Shown in pieces: positions 1-8,985 of a stretch of DNA of 32,447 nucleotides (within the stretch, counting starts at the first letter, position 1; every line of letters starts with the position of its first letter). The stretch is from contig CP070692.1 in NCBI GenBank assembly GCA_020353215.1, forward strand, positions 451,517-483,963, read 5' to 3'. The position numbers were made by a program, and so were the translations under genes. The notes under the pieces were generated by a model. That model saw only the letters and a program-made list of their open reading frames with translations, did not search any database and was not told the DNA's origin. This stretch comes from Deltaproteobacteria bacterium. GTDB taxonomy: Bacteria; Desulfobacterota; Syntrophobacteria; BM002.

Positions 1-1
1 T

Positions 2-148
2 TTGGTACGTGGCATAAACACTACCCACATCTTGGACAGCAAGCGAACCAACGTGCATCGACTCTCAAAACACGGTACGGTAAAGGGGACCAGGATAATC
101 TACGACTGCCTTGATCCTCGACAGTTGGGACTGAAACCAAATGATTGA
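2..148 (+). CDS. C-terminal end of an unrecognised protein (partial)
   Basis: A frame open from the window edge encodes 48 residues and stops with TGA at 146-148, eight bases into deoC (AATGATTGA). The peptide is charged and ends in IIYDCLDPRQLGLKPND. I do not recognise the family. The overlap with the deoC start is the arrangement expected of translationally coupled genes, which is the main reason for calling it coding. Against it, a 48-codon open stretch can occur by chance. Confidence 0.4.
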   Translation: MVRGINTTHILDSKRTNVHRLSKHGTVKGTRIIYDCLDPRQLGLKPND

Positions 149-812
149 CTTCAACAGCCGCCAAGCTGTGGCCGCCATCATCGACCAGACCCTTCTTCAA
201 CCCTCAGTCGACCGTCATCAAGTCCAGAGTTTCTGCGAGAAGGCAGCTGAACTGGGCTTTGCTGCTGTGTGTGTTGCGCCCTGTTGGGTGCAAATCGCAG
301 TCAGTATTGTCGGCGGAAGTGGGGTACGGGTCTGCACTGTGGCTGGGTTCCCACTAGGGTTCGAACCTGTGGAAGTCAAATCGAAAGCCGCGAAAGCTGC
401 TCTGTCCGCAGGAGCTGACGAACTCGACTATGTGGTTAATTTAGGTGCTGTTAAGGGGGACGAGCAGCAATTTATCGCCGAGGAAATGAAGGCACTGCGC
501 CGTGCCGGTGAAAGAAGGGTATTGAAGGTCATCCTGGAAACCGGATATCTTACTCGAAGAGAGAAGGAATGGCTTTGTTCGCTCGCGGTGGAATCGGGAC
601 TGGATTTTGTCAAAACCGCCAGCGGTTTCGGTCCAGTTGGAGCCACTGTGTCGGATGTCAAGTTGTTGGCCGAACACGGTCAAGGACGGATCAAGGTAAA
701 GGCCGCCGGCGGGATACGAACGCTTGAGGATCTGGAGAAAATGGTGCTAGCTGGCGCCAGCCGTATTGGCACTAGCGCGGGCGCAGAAATAGTGGTCCAG
801 GCTGGGGAGTAG
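141..812 (+). CDS. deoC: Deoxyribose-phosphate aldolase
   Basis: Cytosolic class I aldolase that cleaves 2-deoxy-D-ribose 5-phosphate to glyceraldehyde 3-phosphate and acetaldehyde in deoxynucleoside salvage. The 223 residues match the usual family length of about 220. Visible family blocks are the IDQTLL start (14-19), the VCVAP strand (44-48), GADELDYVVN with D95 (91-100), the Schiff-base lysine K158 in DFVKTASGFG (155-164) and the proton-relay lysine K187 in KVKAAGGIRT (185-194), followed by RIGTSAG at the phosphate site. The ATG overlaps the stop of the upstream frame. The ribosome binding site is weak (GGGACTG), consistent with coupling to that frame. No other nucleoside catabolism gene is next to it. 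Confidence 0.95.
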   Translation: MIDFNSRQAVAAIIDQTLLQPSVDRHQVQSFCEKAAELGFAAVCVAPCWVQIAVSIVGGSGVRVCTVAGFPLGFEPVEVKSKAAKAALSAGADELDYVVNLGAVKGDEQQFIAEEMKALRRAGERRVLKVILETGYLTRREKEWLCSLAVESGLDFVKTASGFGPVGATVSDVKLLAEHGQGRIKVKAAGGIRTLEDLEKMVLAGASRIGTSAGAEIVVQAGE

Positions 813-1188
813 GGGATACGGGGTATTGAAAGGTTCACACCCAGCGGGCGTCGCTTCAGTAGGCATTCAGGAGGGAACAACAATTTCAGGTAATGGGAAA
901 GGTGGATTTCGGAACACGAAACTTGGAAACTTGCATCAGCAACTAAATCGTTCTGCTCCGAACTCCTATCTGAAACCCCTACTTTGGTACACCACGACAT
1001 CTCGTCTAGGCTGCAGGGTCAACCTCTCGCCCCTCCCTGCCTACATGTTCTCACGTGTTCGGATGAAATTATCCCAGATACATTCAGGTGGGGTAGCTTG
1101 TGCCCATTGTCAGGAGATGTGACCGTAGTTATATTCATAAGGATCAATCAGATTGACGGAACGAAAAGGTTCGGATCTTGGAGGAAAG
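813..1188. other. Gene-free spacer
   Basis: About 375 bp between deoC and the metallo-hydrolase. An open frame at 826-1122 has no ribosome binding site and no protein-like composition. I see no tRNA, terminator hairpin with a T-run, or clear promoter. Confidence 0.5.
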
Positions 1189-1821
1189 ATGATCATAGAA
1201 CAGGTGCAGGTTGGTAACTTCGCAGTTTTTGCCTATGTTGTCGCTTGTGAGGAAACGGGAGAGGGAATTGTGATCGATCCGGCAGATCAGGTGGGTCTAC
1301 TTCTAGATGTTGCCAACAATAGAAATATTGCCAGGATCAAGTATATCGTCAATACTCATTGCCACGCAGATCATGTTGGCGGTAATCGCGAACTAAAAGA
1401 ACTTAGCAACGCCCAAATCGTGGTCCACAAAGATGATGCTGATAGGCTTGCAAATCCTTCTGCATTCGCCCTGCAGATTTTTCAGTGTGAAGCCTCACCT
1501 CCTGCAGACATAACCGTTGAGGATGGAGAAAGAATCGACTTCGGCCGCAATTCCCTGACGGTCATCCATACCCCCGGACATACCCCGGGGGGAATGTGTC
1601 TTTACGCTGACGGTCACCTCTTCACCGGTGACACTTTGTTCGTTGGCGGCGTCGGTCGCACCGATTTGCCAGGAGGGTCCATGTCAGAGCTTCTCCTTTC
1701 CATCAAAACAAAGCTTTTTACTCTGCCCGACGAAACTCTCGTTCTTCCTGGGCACAATTACGGTACCTCGCCGCAGTCGACCATCGGAAGAGAAAAGCAA
1801 TTCAACCCATTCGTCCGATGA
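1189..1821 (+). CDS. Glyoxalase II-like metallo-beta-lactamase-fold hydrolase
   Basis: A 210-residue MBL-fold hydrolase of the hydroxyacylglutathione hydrolase-like group, predicted cytosolic; its substrate is probably a thioester or related ester. The metal motif THCHADHVGG gives H57, H59, D61 and H62. It is followed by HTPGHTPGG (third His ligand), FTGDTLFVGGVGRTDLPGG (bridging Asp) and LPGHNYG near the end, the complete set for a two-metal site. The ATG at 1189 is preferred because GGAGGA lies just upstream (1180-1185) and it gives the normal length; an in-frame TTG at 1153 would add 12 residues. Lone thioesterases of this type are often called GloB-like without proof of substrate. There is no linked glyoxalase I. 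Confidence 0.88.
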   Translation: MIIEQVQVGNFAVFAYVVACEETGEGIVIDPADQVGLLLDVANNRNIARIKYIVNTHCHADHVGGNRELKELSNAQIVVHKDDADRLANPSAFALQIFQCEASPPADITVEDGERIDFGRNSLTVIHTPGHTPGGMCLYADGHLFTGDTLFVGGVGRTDLPGGSMSELLLSIKTKLFTLPDETLVLPGHNYGTSPQSTIGREKQFNPFVR

Positions 1822-2602
1822 GGTTCAGTTCTAGTGCTCTCTTACTAGTTGTCTATGCTCTTTGCAGGCGACACCGTCTTGTTGCCTTCAGCGGCTCTCC
1901 ATATCTGCAGAGAGCTTCGACAGCACGTCGCGAGGACTCAAGATCCGAGGACGCCGGAAGACGTTCCAATCCGCGGTCGGTGCAGCCAGTAGGTGAATCA
2001 TCCGGGATCGTCCCTCTTGAGCTAAATCTGCCTGCGACACTTCAGTTTGTCAACACTCCTTGGCCACCTCCTCGTACCAGAGGTTTCCACTGCCAGTAAG
2101 ACCCCAGCGAACTTCATAGACGAGGTGCACACGGAAAGTCGAGGAATAACGACATTTGACAGCGAGGATAACGCTAGATATTGTGTTTGATATTGCGGGA
2201 GATCTACTCTTGGTATCCGCAACGGAAACAAGAAGCCCTGGCTTCACTTGTGAACGGGCCCCCGAAAACAAACTGAAGTGTTCAAGGACCTGCGAGCGGC
2301 TGGCTCTTTTTCAGCAACGCCTGCCACGGGTTGTTCAGTATGTTCAGGAAACGCCGTACCGTATTGGGCGGCCCAGCAGGAGGGTGTTACGGCGTTAACA
2401 TCAACGATCCTTCCTCCGCGGTGACTGGGTAACCTCTCCTAAACTTCGTCCCCTGGTGGCGTCTCAAGGGCATTTCTTTCTCGGACTGCGTAGCATAGGT
2501 TTAGTTGGGCACGGCTGAGTGGTCTTTCCTGAAGAAGTCGGGCTGCACTATATATGGTTGGCCTGCTGCCGAGCCGATGGGCGCATAATTGACTGCAAAT
2601 CA
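1822..2602. other. Long spacer without a recognisable gene
   Basis: About 780 bp between a plus-strand gene end and a minus-strand gene end. Short open frames exist on both strands (for example 1818-2099 and 2050-2271) but lack ribosome binding sites and family motifs. It may be decayed sequence. I see no structured RNA or intrinsic terminator with a T-run. Confidence 0.45.
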
Positions 2603-3625
2603 CTACATGTCGGTCTGAGAGGCAGGACTTCGCCGCAGGATCCGCTTCGCCGCCTCCAGGGCAGCTTCGGCCACTTCTGGATTCGGATCCGAGTGGAGTG
2701 GCTGTAGGCGGTCTAACACACTGAAATCACCGATACGTCCAAGCAAGTAGGCAGTATCTCCGCGTATGTTGGCATCCTGATGGCCGAGCAGCACTTTAAG
2801 GTAAGGATAGGTCCGGCGCACCAAATCGGATTTGCGAGCAGCCACCTCTTCCAGAACGACCATCATACCCATCCGCACCGACCAATCTGAATCGGCCAAC
2901 AACTCCAGTGCTTTCGAGTAAACCTCGCCTTCTGCGACCATCATCTCAGCTAGTCGTTCGGCGCCCCCCTCCTTAACAATCTTTTTGAAAGTATCCGGAT
3001 GAGATACAGATAGTAAAGGTTTGGCCAGCCGATCAACTAGGGTTGCTTCTGTCACCTGTCCAGTGAGCTGGTCTTGGTCGTTGATGACCACGGTCGGCAC
3101 CGCTCGAATACCATTTCTTTCTGCATAGCTGGTGAATCGAGAAATGTCGATGATATTCACTTCCAGATAAGTGCTGGCCAACGCCAACTGACATCCAAAA
3201 CCCACCACCACAGGGCAGAAAGGACATGTCGGACTCATCATGACTTCAACCCGGGTGGGGGTGATAAAGCCATCCAGCGCCGAAAGGCTCCTTTCGGTGA
3301 GCAACGTTCTTCCGCTAGCCTTAGAGCTCAAGTATGACAAGAAAGGATCGAGCTCCCGTCCGATAGGGAGAGCCAGGTAGCGAAGGTTAGGTTGAGGCTC
3401 TATGGTAGGTGGCCGATCCGTGGCTTCAGTTAGGTAGATCGGTTTGAGATTATCGCTAATAATGGCTAGGTCTTCAATAAATCGACTAAATTGGCCTGAC
3501 AACGGATGTCTGGTTCTAATTACCTTGATAACCAACGGACTTTCGAGAGCGGCCAACGTGATTCGTGCTGTGGCCAAGTCCTGGGGAGTCCGTTCGTGGT
3601 CCTCAAGTCGATCCGGCATGGGCAT
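2603..3625 (-). CDS. Tandem thioredoxin-fold protein with C-terminal HEAT repeats
   Basis: About 340 residues. The N-terminal third resembles the redox-inactive first thioredoxin fold of AhpF/protein disulfide oxidoreductases (ALESPLVIKVIRT, then LPIGRELDPFLSYL). It is followed by a second fold with a CPFC redox motif (VMMSPTCPFCPVVV) and the cis-Pro loop AVPTVVIND. The last ~120 residues are HEAT-like helical pairs (SDWSVRMGMMVVLEEVA, DANIRGDTAYLLGRIGD, DPNPEVAEAALEAAKRIL). The likely job is thiol-disulfide exchange with a partner held by the HEAT surface; no signal peptide is seen, so cytosolic. The start is uncertain: ATG 3625 (or 3619) is preferred, while a GTG at 3691 would extend the protein by 22 residues without a ribosome binding site. 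Confidence 0.75.
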   Translation of the reverse strand: MPMPDRLEDHERTPQDLATARITLAALESPLVIKVIRTRHPLSGQFSRFIEDLAIISDNLKPIYLTEATDRPPTIEPQPNLRYLALPIGRELDPFLSYLSSKASGRTLLTERSLSALDGFITPTRVEVMMSPTCPFCPVVVGFGCQLALASTYLEVNIIDISRFTSYAERNGIRAVPTVVINDQDQLTGQVTEATLVDRLAKPLLSVSHPDTFKKIVKEGGAERLAEMMVAEGEVYSKALELLADSDWSVRMGMMVVLEEVAARKSDLVRRTYPYLKVLLGHQDANIRGDTAYLLGRIGDFSVLDRLQPLHSDPNPEVAEAALEAAKRILRRSPASQTDM

Positions 3626-4008
3626 TGGGATTCCGATGGCGCTTATGCGAAAGAAGGTGTTACGAACCAGACTCTCGCCGCTCTCTGTCACGGCTTTATA
3701 TTCGGAGCATTGCCGCTATCGCACTCCACTCCTCCCGCCGCCGGAAGACGAGGTTGGACCATTCAAGCATATCTTCCCAGTCGGAGAGCAAAGTACTTTC
3801 TTCTGCACAGAGGAGAAGCCAGCTTTGGCGATGAATGCGCACTCAGCATCACGCCCTCGTGGGACATACAGCGATTGACCGCCTCGGGTGTCCTGTCCAA
3901 TGCCGCGGGCATATTCTGCTAGGCTATCGCTTTCCTCATTCTCTTCTATTGTTAAGCGGGCAAAGTTCCTTGCCGATTATCCTCTCGCTGCGTGGTAGAT
4001 TCAATGTA
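3626..4008. other. Spacer with an unexplained open minus-strand frame
   Basis: Lies between the Trx-HEAT gene and the upstream MBL gene, both on the minus strand. A minus-strand frame is open for 86 codons (about 3976 down to 3716) and has a protein-like stretch (EENEESDSLAEYARGIGQ), but it has no ATG, GTG or TTG at its beginning. No gene is called. Confidence 0.4.
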
Positions 4009-4791
4009 CTAGAGGCGAAACCACATGAGATCCTCTGCAACAATGATTTCCCCCGCATACTCATGACGGCACGCCGAGATGACGTCGATTTCATCGCAAG
4101 CAGGATAGAGATGCAGTAGCACCAGACGTTTACAGCCGGACTCTCTCGCTACTCTAGCGGCCCAATGCGGCGATAGATGTCCTTCGGTCTTGAGATGGTC
4201 CGGAAACGAGCACTCACAAAAAAAAAGGTCTGCATCCCTGCTCAATTCCACCGCATTGGCGCAGTAGTCTGTGTCGCCTGAATATGCCATGACCAGTCCA
4301 TCCTCGGTTTCCAACCGATAGCCGAGACTCTCCGGTGTATGCGCCATCGCCATGGTGACTAGGTTGCCGATTGGCAGATCCAGTTTGGCGGGAGCAGTCG
4401 GCACTATCTCCCTCAGGTCGAGTAATTCCGCACTCAGTTCGATCCAGTGGCCGTAGACCCTTCGTAGCCGACGGTAGAGATCCTTCAGCCCCACTGCCCC
4501 GCCGATGACCAGGGGTTTTTCTCGACCGTAGAGAGGTGACCTGGCCGCAAAGAGCAGTGGAACCAAATCGCCGGTGTGGTCCGGATGAAAATGACTGAAC
4601 CAGAGCCAGTCCAGATCGCGAAAATCCATGCCCGCCGTGGCAAGAGACCACAGAGTACCAGCGCCACAGTCAAAAAGGACGACATGTCCACCCGACCGGA
4701 GGACCAAAGCCGGTGGGCGCCGCCTCGGGCTAGGAACGCCGGTGCCCGAGCCGAGAATACAGACTTCTATCTTCGGACTCTTGTGACTCAC
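4009..4791 (-). CDS. RNase Z-like metallo-beta-lactamase-fold hydrolase
   Basis: A 260-residue MBL-fold protein of the RNase Z/ElaC-like group. It opens with the ILGSGTGVPSPRR strand-loop typical of that group and carries the metal motif SHFHPDHTGD (H67, H69, D71, H72), then MAMAHTPESLGYR, AYSGDTDYC (bridging Asp), CSFPDHLKTEGHLSPHWAA and LLHLYP. Real tRNA 3'-processing RNase Z is longer and has an exosite arm I do not see, so a generic phosphodiesterase or hydrolase is as likely. The start ATG overlaps the stop of the upstream PHP gene by four bases (4788-4791), implying translational coupling and a shared role, perhaps in nucleotide or RNA turnover. Confidence 0.85.
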   Translation of the reverse strand: MSHKSPKIEVCILGSGTGVPSPRRRPPALVLRSGGHVVLFDCGAGTLWSLATAGMDFRDLDWLWFSHFHPDHTGDLVPLLFAARSPLYGREKPLVIGGAVGLKDLYRRLRRVYGHWIELSAELLDLREIVPTAPAKLDLPIGNLVTMAMAHTPESLGYRLETEDGLVMAYSGDTDYCANAVELSRDADLFFCECSFPDHLKTEGHLSPHWAARVARESGCKRLVLLHLYPACDEIDVISACRHEYAGEIIVAEDLMWFRL

Positions 4792-5666
4792 CCAAGGGGC
4801 TCCCGAATTCTCCCACTTGTCCGCAATCTATCTTTCAGATCCTGCAGCAGCCCGTAGCACAGGTTCTCTACGCCCCGACCACCTCCCAAGTACGATCCAT
4901 TTCTCAGAGTTCCGTGAAAGTCCGAACCTCCAGTGCACAGGAGCCCGAACCTATGGGCCACTTTCTGATAGAGAACCATCATCTCGTCGGTATGCCCGGG
5001 GTAATAAACCTCCATTCCCTCGAGACCATTGGTCTGGAGGTCCTCCACCAGTTGGGCCAGATGCGTGGGCTCTTCGATTTCAAGGCTAGAAGGATGGGCT
5101 AGAACCGCAAGCCCACCAGCTTTACGTATCATGGTGATGGCTTGCTGAGGAGAGAAACGAAATTTCTCCACGTACCCCGGCCCGCCCTTTTTCAGATAGC
5201 GCCTGAAGGCCTGGTCGATGCTGGAGACATACCCTTTACGTACTAAGGCTTGGGCAATATGAGGACGCCCCAACTGACCACTATGGAAGGGCTGTATTTC
5301 AGCTTTGGTTATGTCCAGTCCAAGTGTTTGAAGCCGTTCAATTATTTTCGGATTTCTGGCGGCGCGCTCCCGCTGTAACCTCTCTAGTTGACTGACGAGT
5401 TCTCGGTTGCCCGTGCAGAGATAGTAGCCCAGGATATGCATCGTCCCGCCTGGGTACTGAGCGCTGATTTCCACTCCGGGCACGACCTCGACGCCGAGTT
5501 CCTTACCGGCTGTCAAAGCTTCTTCCACCCCAGCCACAGTGTCGTGGTCCGTCAGAGCGATAGCTCGCAGAGCTTCTTTCCGAGCGAGTCGCACCAGTTG
5601 CCGGGGGGTAAAGCTACCATCCGAGTGGCTAGAGTGGGTGTGTAGATCGATCCGATCCATGGACAT
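4788..5666 (-). CDS. PHP-domain phosphoesterase (RNase AM/TrpH-like)
   Basis: A 292-residue polymerase-and-histidinol-phosphatase (PHP) protein. Metal-binding motifs are in order: DLHTHSSHSDGS (7-18), ALTDHDTVAGV, PGVEISAQY, VLAHPSS and GGSDFHG near the C-terminus. The E. coli relative YciV (RNase AM, ~290 residues) is a 5'-3' exonuclease and 3',5'-bisphosphate nucleotidase, and the length and motif order fit that group. Predicted cytosolic, probably two or three divalent metals. Start ATG 5666 or, two codons in, ATG 5660; neither has a clear ribosome binding site. First gene of a two-gene minus-strand unit with the RNase Z-like gene. Confidence 0.88.
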   Translation of the reverse strand: MSMDRIDLHTHSSHSDGSFTPRQLVRLARKEALRAIALTDHDTVAGVEEALTAGKELGVEVVPGVEISAQYPGGTMHILGYYLCTGNRELVSQLERLQRERAARNPKIIERLQTLGLDITKAEIQPFHSGQLGRPHIAQALVRKGYVSSIDQAFRRYLKKGGPGYVEKFRFSPQQAITMIRKAGGLAVLAHPSSLEIEEPTHLAQLVEDLQTNGLEGMEVYYPGHTDEMMVLYQKVAHRFGLLCTGGSDFHGTLRNGSYLGGGRGVENLCYGLLQDLKDRLRTSGRIREPLG

Positions 5667-5780
5667 GGTTCAGGTTTCATTAGCCGTTTGTCATTTCTCA
5701 CCTGTCAGTGGTGCTTATTGGTCCGGTGCAAAACGGCTATGCGATCTGCGCGATGCTGATTTACCCATGCGCCAACCAAG

Positions 5781-7397
5781 TTAGCGATAATACTTTTCCA
5801 AATACTCCTTGACCATTCGCTGGGTATTAAATCTAGGCGCGCAGTCACAGATTGAAGCTTTCATGATCTTGAGCCACTGGGGACGGTTGGCATAGTAGTT
5901 GGTTACAGCTTCCTCCAGTACCGCATAGAAATCAGCTGCGGTCTCTTCGTCGGAAGTGTTTTCATCATCGCCGATGGCCCAACCGTTGCTTCGATTTCTG
6001 CAAACCTCACGCCACCAGCCGTCCAGTACGCTCATGTTAATCCCGCCGTTGAAGGTGACTTTCATCCCGCTTGTGCCTGAAGCCTCTCTGGGACGCCTGG
6101 GGTTGTTGAGCCAAAGATCCACACCTTGGGTAAGCAGGCTCGCCTGCCACATGTTATAGTTCTTCAAGTAAACCAACCGCAACCGTCCTTCGTACATCTG
6201 GGTAGTACGGATAATGTCTTGAATCACTTTCTTGCCGGCCTCATCTTGAGGATGAGCTTTCCCAGCAAAGATAAATTGGACACGGTTTCTGGTAAGGTTG
6301 AGCAGACGCTCCATGTCCGTAAAGAAGAGGGTAGCCCGTTTGTAGGAGGCAGCCCGTCTGGCGAAGCCAACCGTTAGGAACTCTTCTGTGAAACCTGCGT
6401 TTGTGGTAGCGTTTACATAGCGGATAAGTCGACGCTTGGCTGACGTTTCAGCTTCAGCCAGGAGCTCATCTGGGATCAGCTCGGCACTCCCAAGGACCTC
6501 TGGGTAACGACGCCAATGAGGCAGAAACTGGTCATACAGACGAGCGTAGTCTGGCCCTGTCCAAGTAAGGTGGTGAGCGCCGTTTGTTATGTGTCCAATT
6601 TCATGATTTGGGAACATTTGCCGGCTTACCTTCCCGTGCAGTTCACTGACCCCGTTGCAGCCTCGACTCAGGTTCAAGGCTAGCCGCGTCATATTGAGGC
6701 CATCCTCGCCAGCAAACTGTTTTATCTCCCGAGGCAGAAATGAACCTAGAGTCTCCTCTGCCAGGTCATATTCGAATAAATCATGGCCTGCAGGCACAGG
6801 AGTGTGGGTGGTGAAAACGCACTTGTCCCTCACCCGGTCCTCGTCACCATCGAATTCATGATAGAGAGCCAAAGTAATGAAGGCGGAATGTCCTTCATTC
6901 ATGTGGTAGGTGGTAACCTTCTCCCCCAGTCGCTTTAATGCCTTATACCCCCCAATGCCGAGGATCGCTTCCTGACATATCCGTGTATGGCTGTCGCCTC
7001 CGTAAAGGTATTGGGTAAGCATACGATCATCTGCAGTGTTGTCTTCCAGATCTGCGTCTAGAAAGTATATCGGAACCTTTCCAGTAACTCCTTGGTACGT
7101 ATATTTCCAGACTCCCACCTTAACCTTTCGACCGTTAATCGGAACAGTCACCTTCAGGGGTAAGGGCTCCATGAAAGCGCGAGGGTCAAAATATGGGTAC
7201 ACCTCCTCTTGCCAGCCCATGGGGCTGATGTTTTGCATGAAGTAACCCCGCTTGTACAACAGGCTCACGGCCACCAATGGCAGATCGAGATCAGCGGCTG
7301 ATTTGATGTGATCTCCAGCAAGAATGCCCAGACCTCCACTGTAGGTAGGGATGTTCTCGTTAAGGCCAATTTCCATCGTCAAATACGCAATCTTCAT
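5781..7397 (-). CDS. glgP: Alpha-glucan (glycogen/maltodextrin) phosphorylase, short form
   Basis: A GT35-family enzyme that phosphorolyses alpha-1,4-glucan to glucose 1-phosphate with pyridoxal phosphate. The ATG at 7397 is chosen because AGGA lies eight bases upstream and the protein then begins MKIAYLTMEIG, the usual start of the short form; an in-frame start at 7490 would add 31 unlike residues. The 538 residues fit the ~540-residue short clade rather than the ~800-residue E. coli type. Visible blocks are PTYSGGLGILAGD (18-30), HMNEGHSAF (about 165-173), TTHTPVPAGHD, HITNGAHHLTW, FAGKAHPQDEAGK and EASGTSGMKVTFNGG, whose K446 should bind PLP. No other glycogen gene is adjacent. Low expression control can be inferred only from the long upstream spacer. 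Confidence 0.92.
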   Translation of the reverse strand: MKIAYLTMEIGLNENIPTYSGGLGILAGDHIKSAADLDLPLVAVSLLYKRGYFMQNISPMGWQEEVYPYFDPRAFMEPLPLKVTVPINGRKVKVGVWKYTYQGVTGKVPIYFLDADLEDNTADDRMLTQYLYGGDSHTRICQEAILGIGGYKALKRLGEKVTTYHMNEGHSAFITLALYHEFDGDEDRVRDKCVFTTHTPVPAGHDLFEYDLAEETLGSFLPREIKQFAGEDGLNMTRLALNLSRGCNGVSELHGKVSRQMFPNHEIGHITNGAHHLTWTGPDYARLYDQFLPHWRRYPEVLGSAELIPDELLAEAETSAKRRLIRYVNATTNAGFTEEFLTVGFARRAASYKRATLFFTDMERLLNLTRNRVQFIFAGKAHPQDEAGKKVIQDIIRTTQMYEGRLRLVYLKNYNMWQASLLTQGVDLWLNNPRRPREASGTSGMKVTFNGGINMSVLDGWWREVCRNRSNGWAIGDDENTSDEETAADFYAVLEEAVTNYYANRPQWLKIMKASICDCAPRFNTQRMVKEYLEKYYR

Positions 7398-8303
7398 CTT
7401 CGTCATCCTGAACGCGATTAGAGTGTCACTAAACTTGACGGCTTTGAATTCTTCGCCTGCGAAAGCTCTCCCAACTACGGGAGTTCCCATTTAAACCCAA
7501 AACCGTCAATAACACAAGAAACTATTGCCCATTTTCCCTTCTTCCCAGTTTTGCGCAGATGACTGTTCCGCGCATGGAGGGTCTTTTCACTCTCGAACAG
7601 CTTATCCTGGTTGGACGAGACTTCTGTTTGGCGCCTACGGAAAACTGGGAAGAACCCCACTTTCACGTTGGCTAATCAGACGCCACTGAGCGCTTACATA
7701 CTCATGTATCCACTGCTGAGTCCTTTGCTCTCCGAAGCGACTTGGTTCCACGAGTCTAAAGGCGCAATCGAAAAATAACGAACGGTTAACCCGAGGTCAA
7801 CTTTATCACAGGCAGCGCGATGTCGCCCTAATCTGCTCAATGTGGATATACGAAGCATGGTTCTGAGGGTGATGCCCCCAAGAGGTCAACCGAGTTACCT
7901 GCATATCAAGCATGAGTCTGAGGAGAATCGGAAAATCCAGATTCTTCTTGATTCAATTCGATGGTTTCAACAGCAGATTGCGATACCATGACCATTTCTT
8001 ATTGACGAGCATAATGGCATTGAGTACGTGCCGTGCTCCAAACGACGCCCCATTTTTCCTCCTTTGGCCCCGAAGCAACACCCAGCCAATCAGAGGCTTA
8101 CAGCGAGGGAACAATTCGCTGACATTTTTGTCTCCAGAGATAGTTCTTTCCATACTTCGACAAAAATGTTATAAATACCCACAATAATATTCGATAACAA
8201 ACAATGATTCGATTTGAGTTAACCTGCCGGGGAGTATTCATCGCACCACTTGCTCTGCTCTGAATACTAGCTCGACCCAGGGTATGAGGAGGCAAAGACA
8301 TTA
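7398..8303. other. Long spacer holding a 14-bp inverted repeat
   Basis: About 900 bp upstream of glgP and of the four-Cys gene (divergent). No frame shows family motifs. It holds a perfect 14-bp inverted repeat (7539-7552 and 7641-7654, listed separately) and an AT-rich stretch around 8160-8220 that may contain promoters for the gene at 8304, though I could not place convincing -35/-10 boxes. Confidence 0.45.
7539..7654. repeat. Perfect 14-bp inverted repeat, 88-bp spacing
   Basis: TTCTTCCCAGTTTT (7539-7552) is exactly reverse-complemented by AAAACTGGGAAGAA (7641-7654). The spacing is too long for a terminator and no T-run follows. It could be a miniature element or an RNA stem with a large internal domain; no target duplication is evident. 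Confidence 0.5.
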
Positions 8304-8498
8304 ATGCCCACGCCCGCTAAAGAGCTTCATAAAGAACTAAGATACGGCAATGTGAATGCCCATCGTTACTTTGACTGCCCTTACTACCAGAAGTGCCTTG
8401 AAGAGGCGGTCCGGAAGTACTGGGTTAGTTTTTCGTGCCGGAATTGTCCGGAGTTCAAGAAATACAAGAAGACGCAAGGGGCTATCAAGCAACGCTAG
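8304..8498 (+). CDS. Four-cysteine mini-protein, possible zinc or Fe-S binder
   Basis: A 64-residue basic protein with a AGGAGG ribosome binding site at 8287-8292, eleven bases before the ATG. Four cysteines sit at C25, C31, C45 and C48 (CPYYQKC then CRNC), i.e. C-x5-C-x13-C-x2-C, with aromatic residues between them, which fits a small metal-binding fold. I do not recognise a characterised family, though it looks like a conserved Desulfobacterota-type hypothetical. No signal peptide or TM segment; the tail is lysine-rich. It stands alone between long spacers. Confidence 0.65.
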   Translation: MPTPAKELHKELRYGNVNAHRYFDCPYYQKCLEEAVRKYWVSFSCRNCPEFKKYKKTQGAIKQR

Positions 8499-8985
8499 CC
8501 ATCCGGCCTTAGCCCGCGACACTGGCCGGGCCTAGCATTCCCCATCTACATGCTTTCTCCCAATCCTGCCAGGTTTCACTTGGATTGCTCAAGTCTAGCC
8601 GAAAATCCGCGAGTTGTACCATATTGCCCGCCTGGTCGTCTGCTGTCCCTTTCCGGTTGACAGCTCGGGCCAATAATTGACGACAATTGTCAGGGCGTAG
8701 GGGTTGAAAACTCCCTGAGTTAGGATCTCTCTTTGCTCTGTCGAAGAGGAATTCATATCAATAACCTTTCATTATATCAAGCACAATTCGCGTGACTGCA
8801 CACATCCAACTGGGCGACTTAGCGCATGGTGGAACGGCTGCTGGCTATTGGCATCAATGTTGCTAGAGCGGTAAGACGAGGAATTGGCAACTGTATCATT
8901 CGGAGATACTCCGCCTGAGCGGAAAACCCCCTGGAGGGTCGCGAAGATTCTTAAAGGTATCTGTGAAGCTGAGAGGAAAAAGCCC
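8499..8985. other. Gene-free spacer
   Basis: About 490 bp. CCGGCC (from 8503) pairs with GGCCGG about 20 bases later, a possible hairpin after the four-Cys gene, but no T-run follows. No supported gene. Confidence 0.4.

Noticed and set aside
826-1122. 98-codon open frame after deoC
   Set aside because: No ribosome binding site, low protein-like character, and it overlaps the neighbour's leader.
1818-2398. Open frames in the 780-bp spacer on both strands
   Set aside because: No family motifs, no ribosome binding sites, Arg/Ser-rich compositions typical of non-coding frames.
3444-3922. Long plus-strand frames opposite the Trx-HEAT gene start
   Set aside because: They are antisense to a gene with clear redox and HEAT motifs and have no features of their own.
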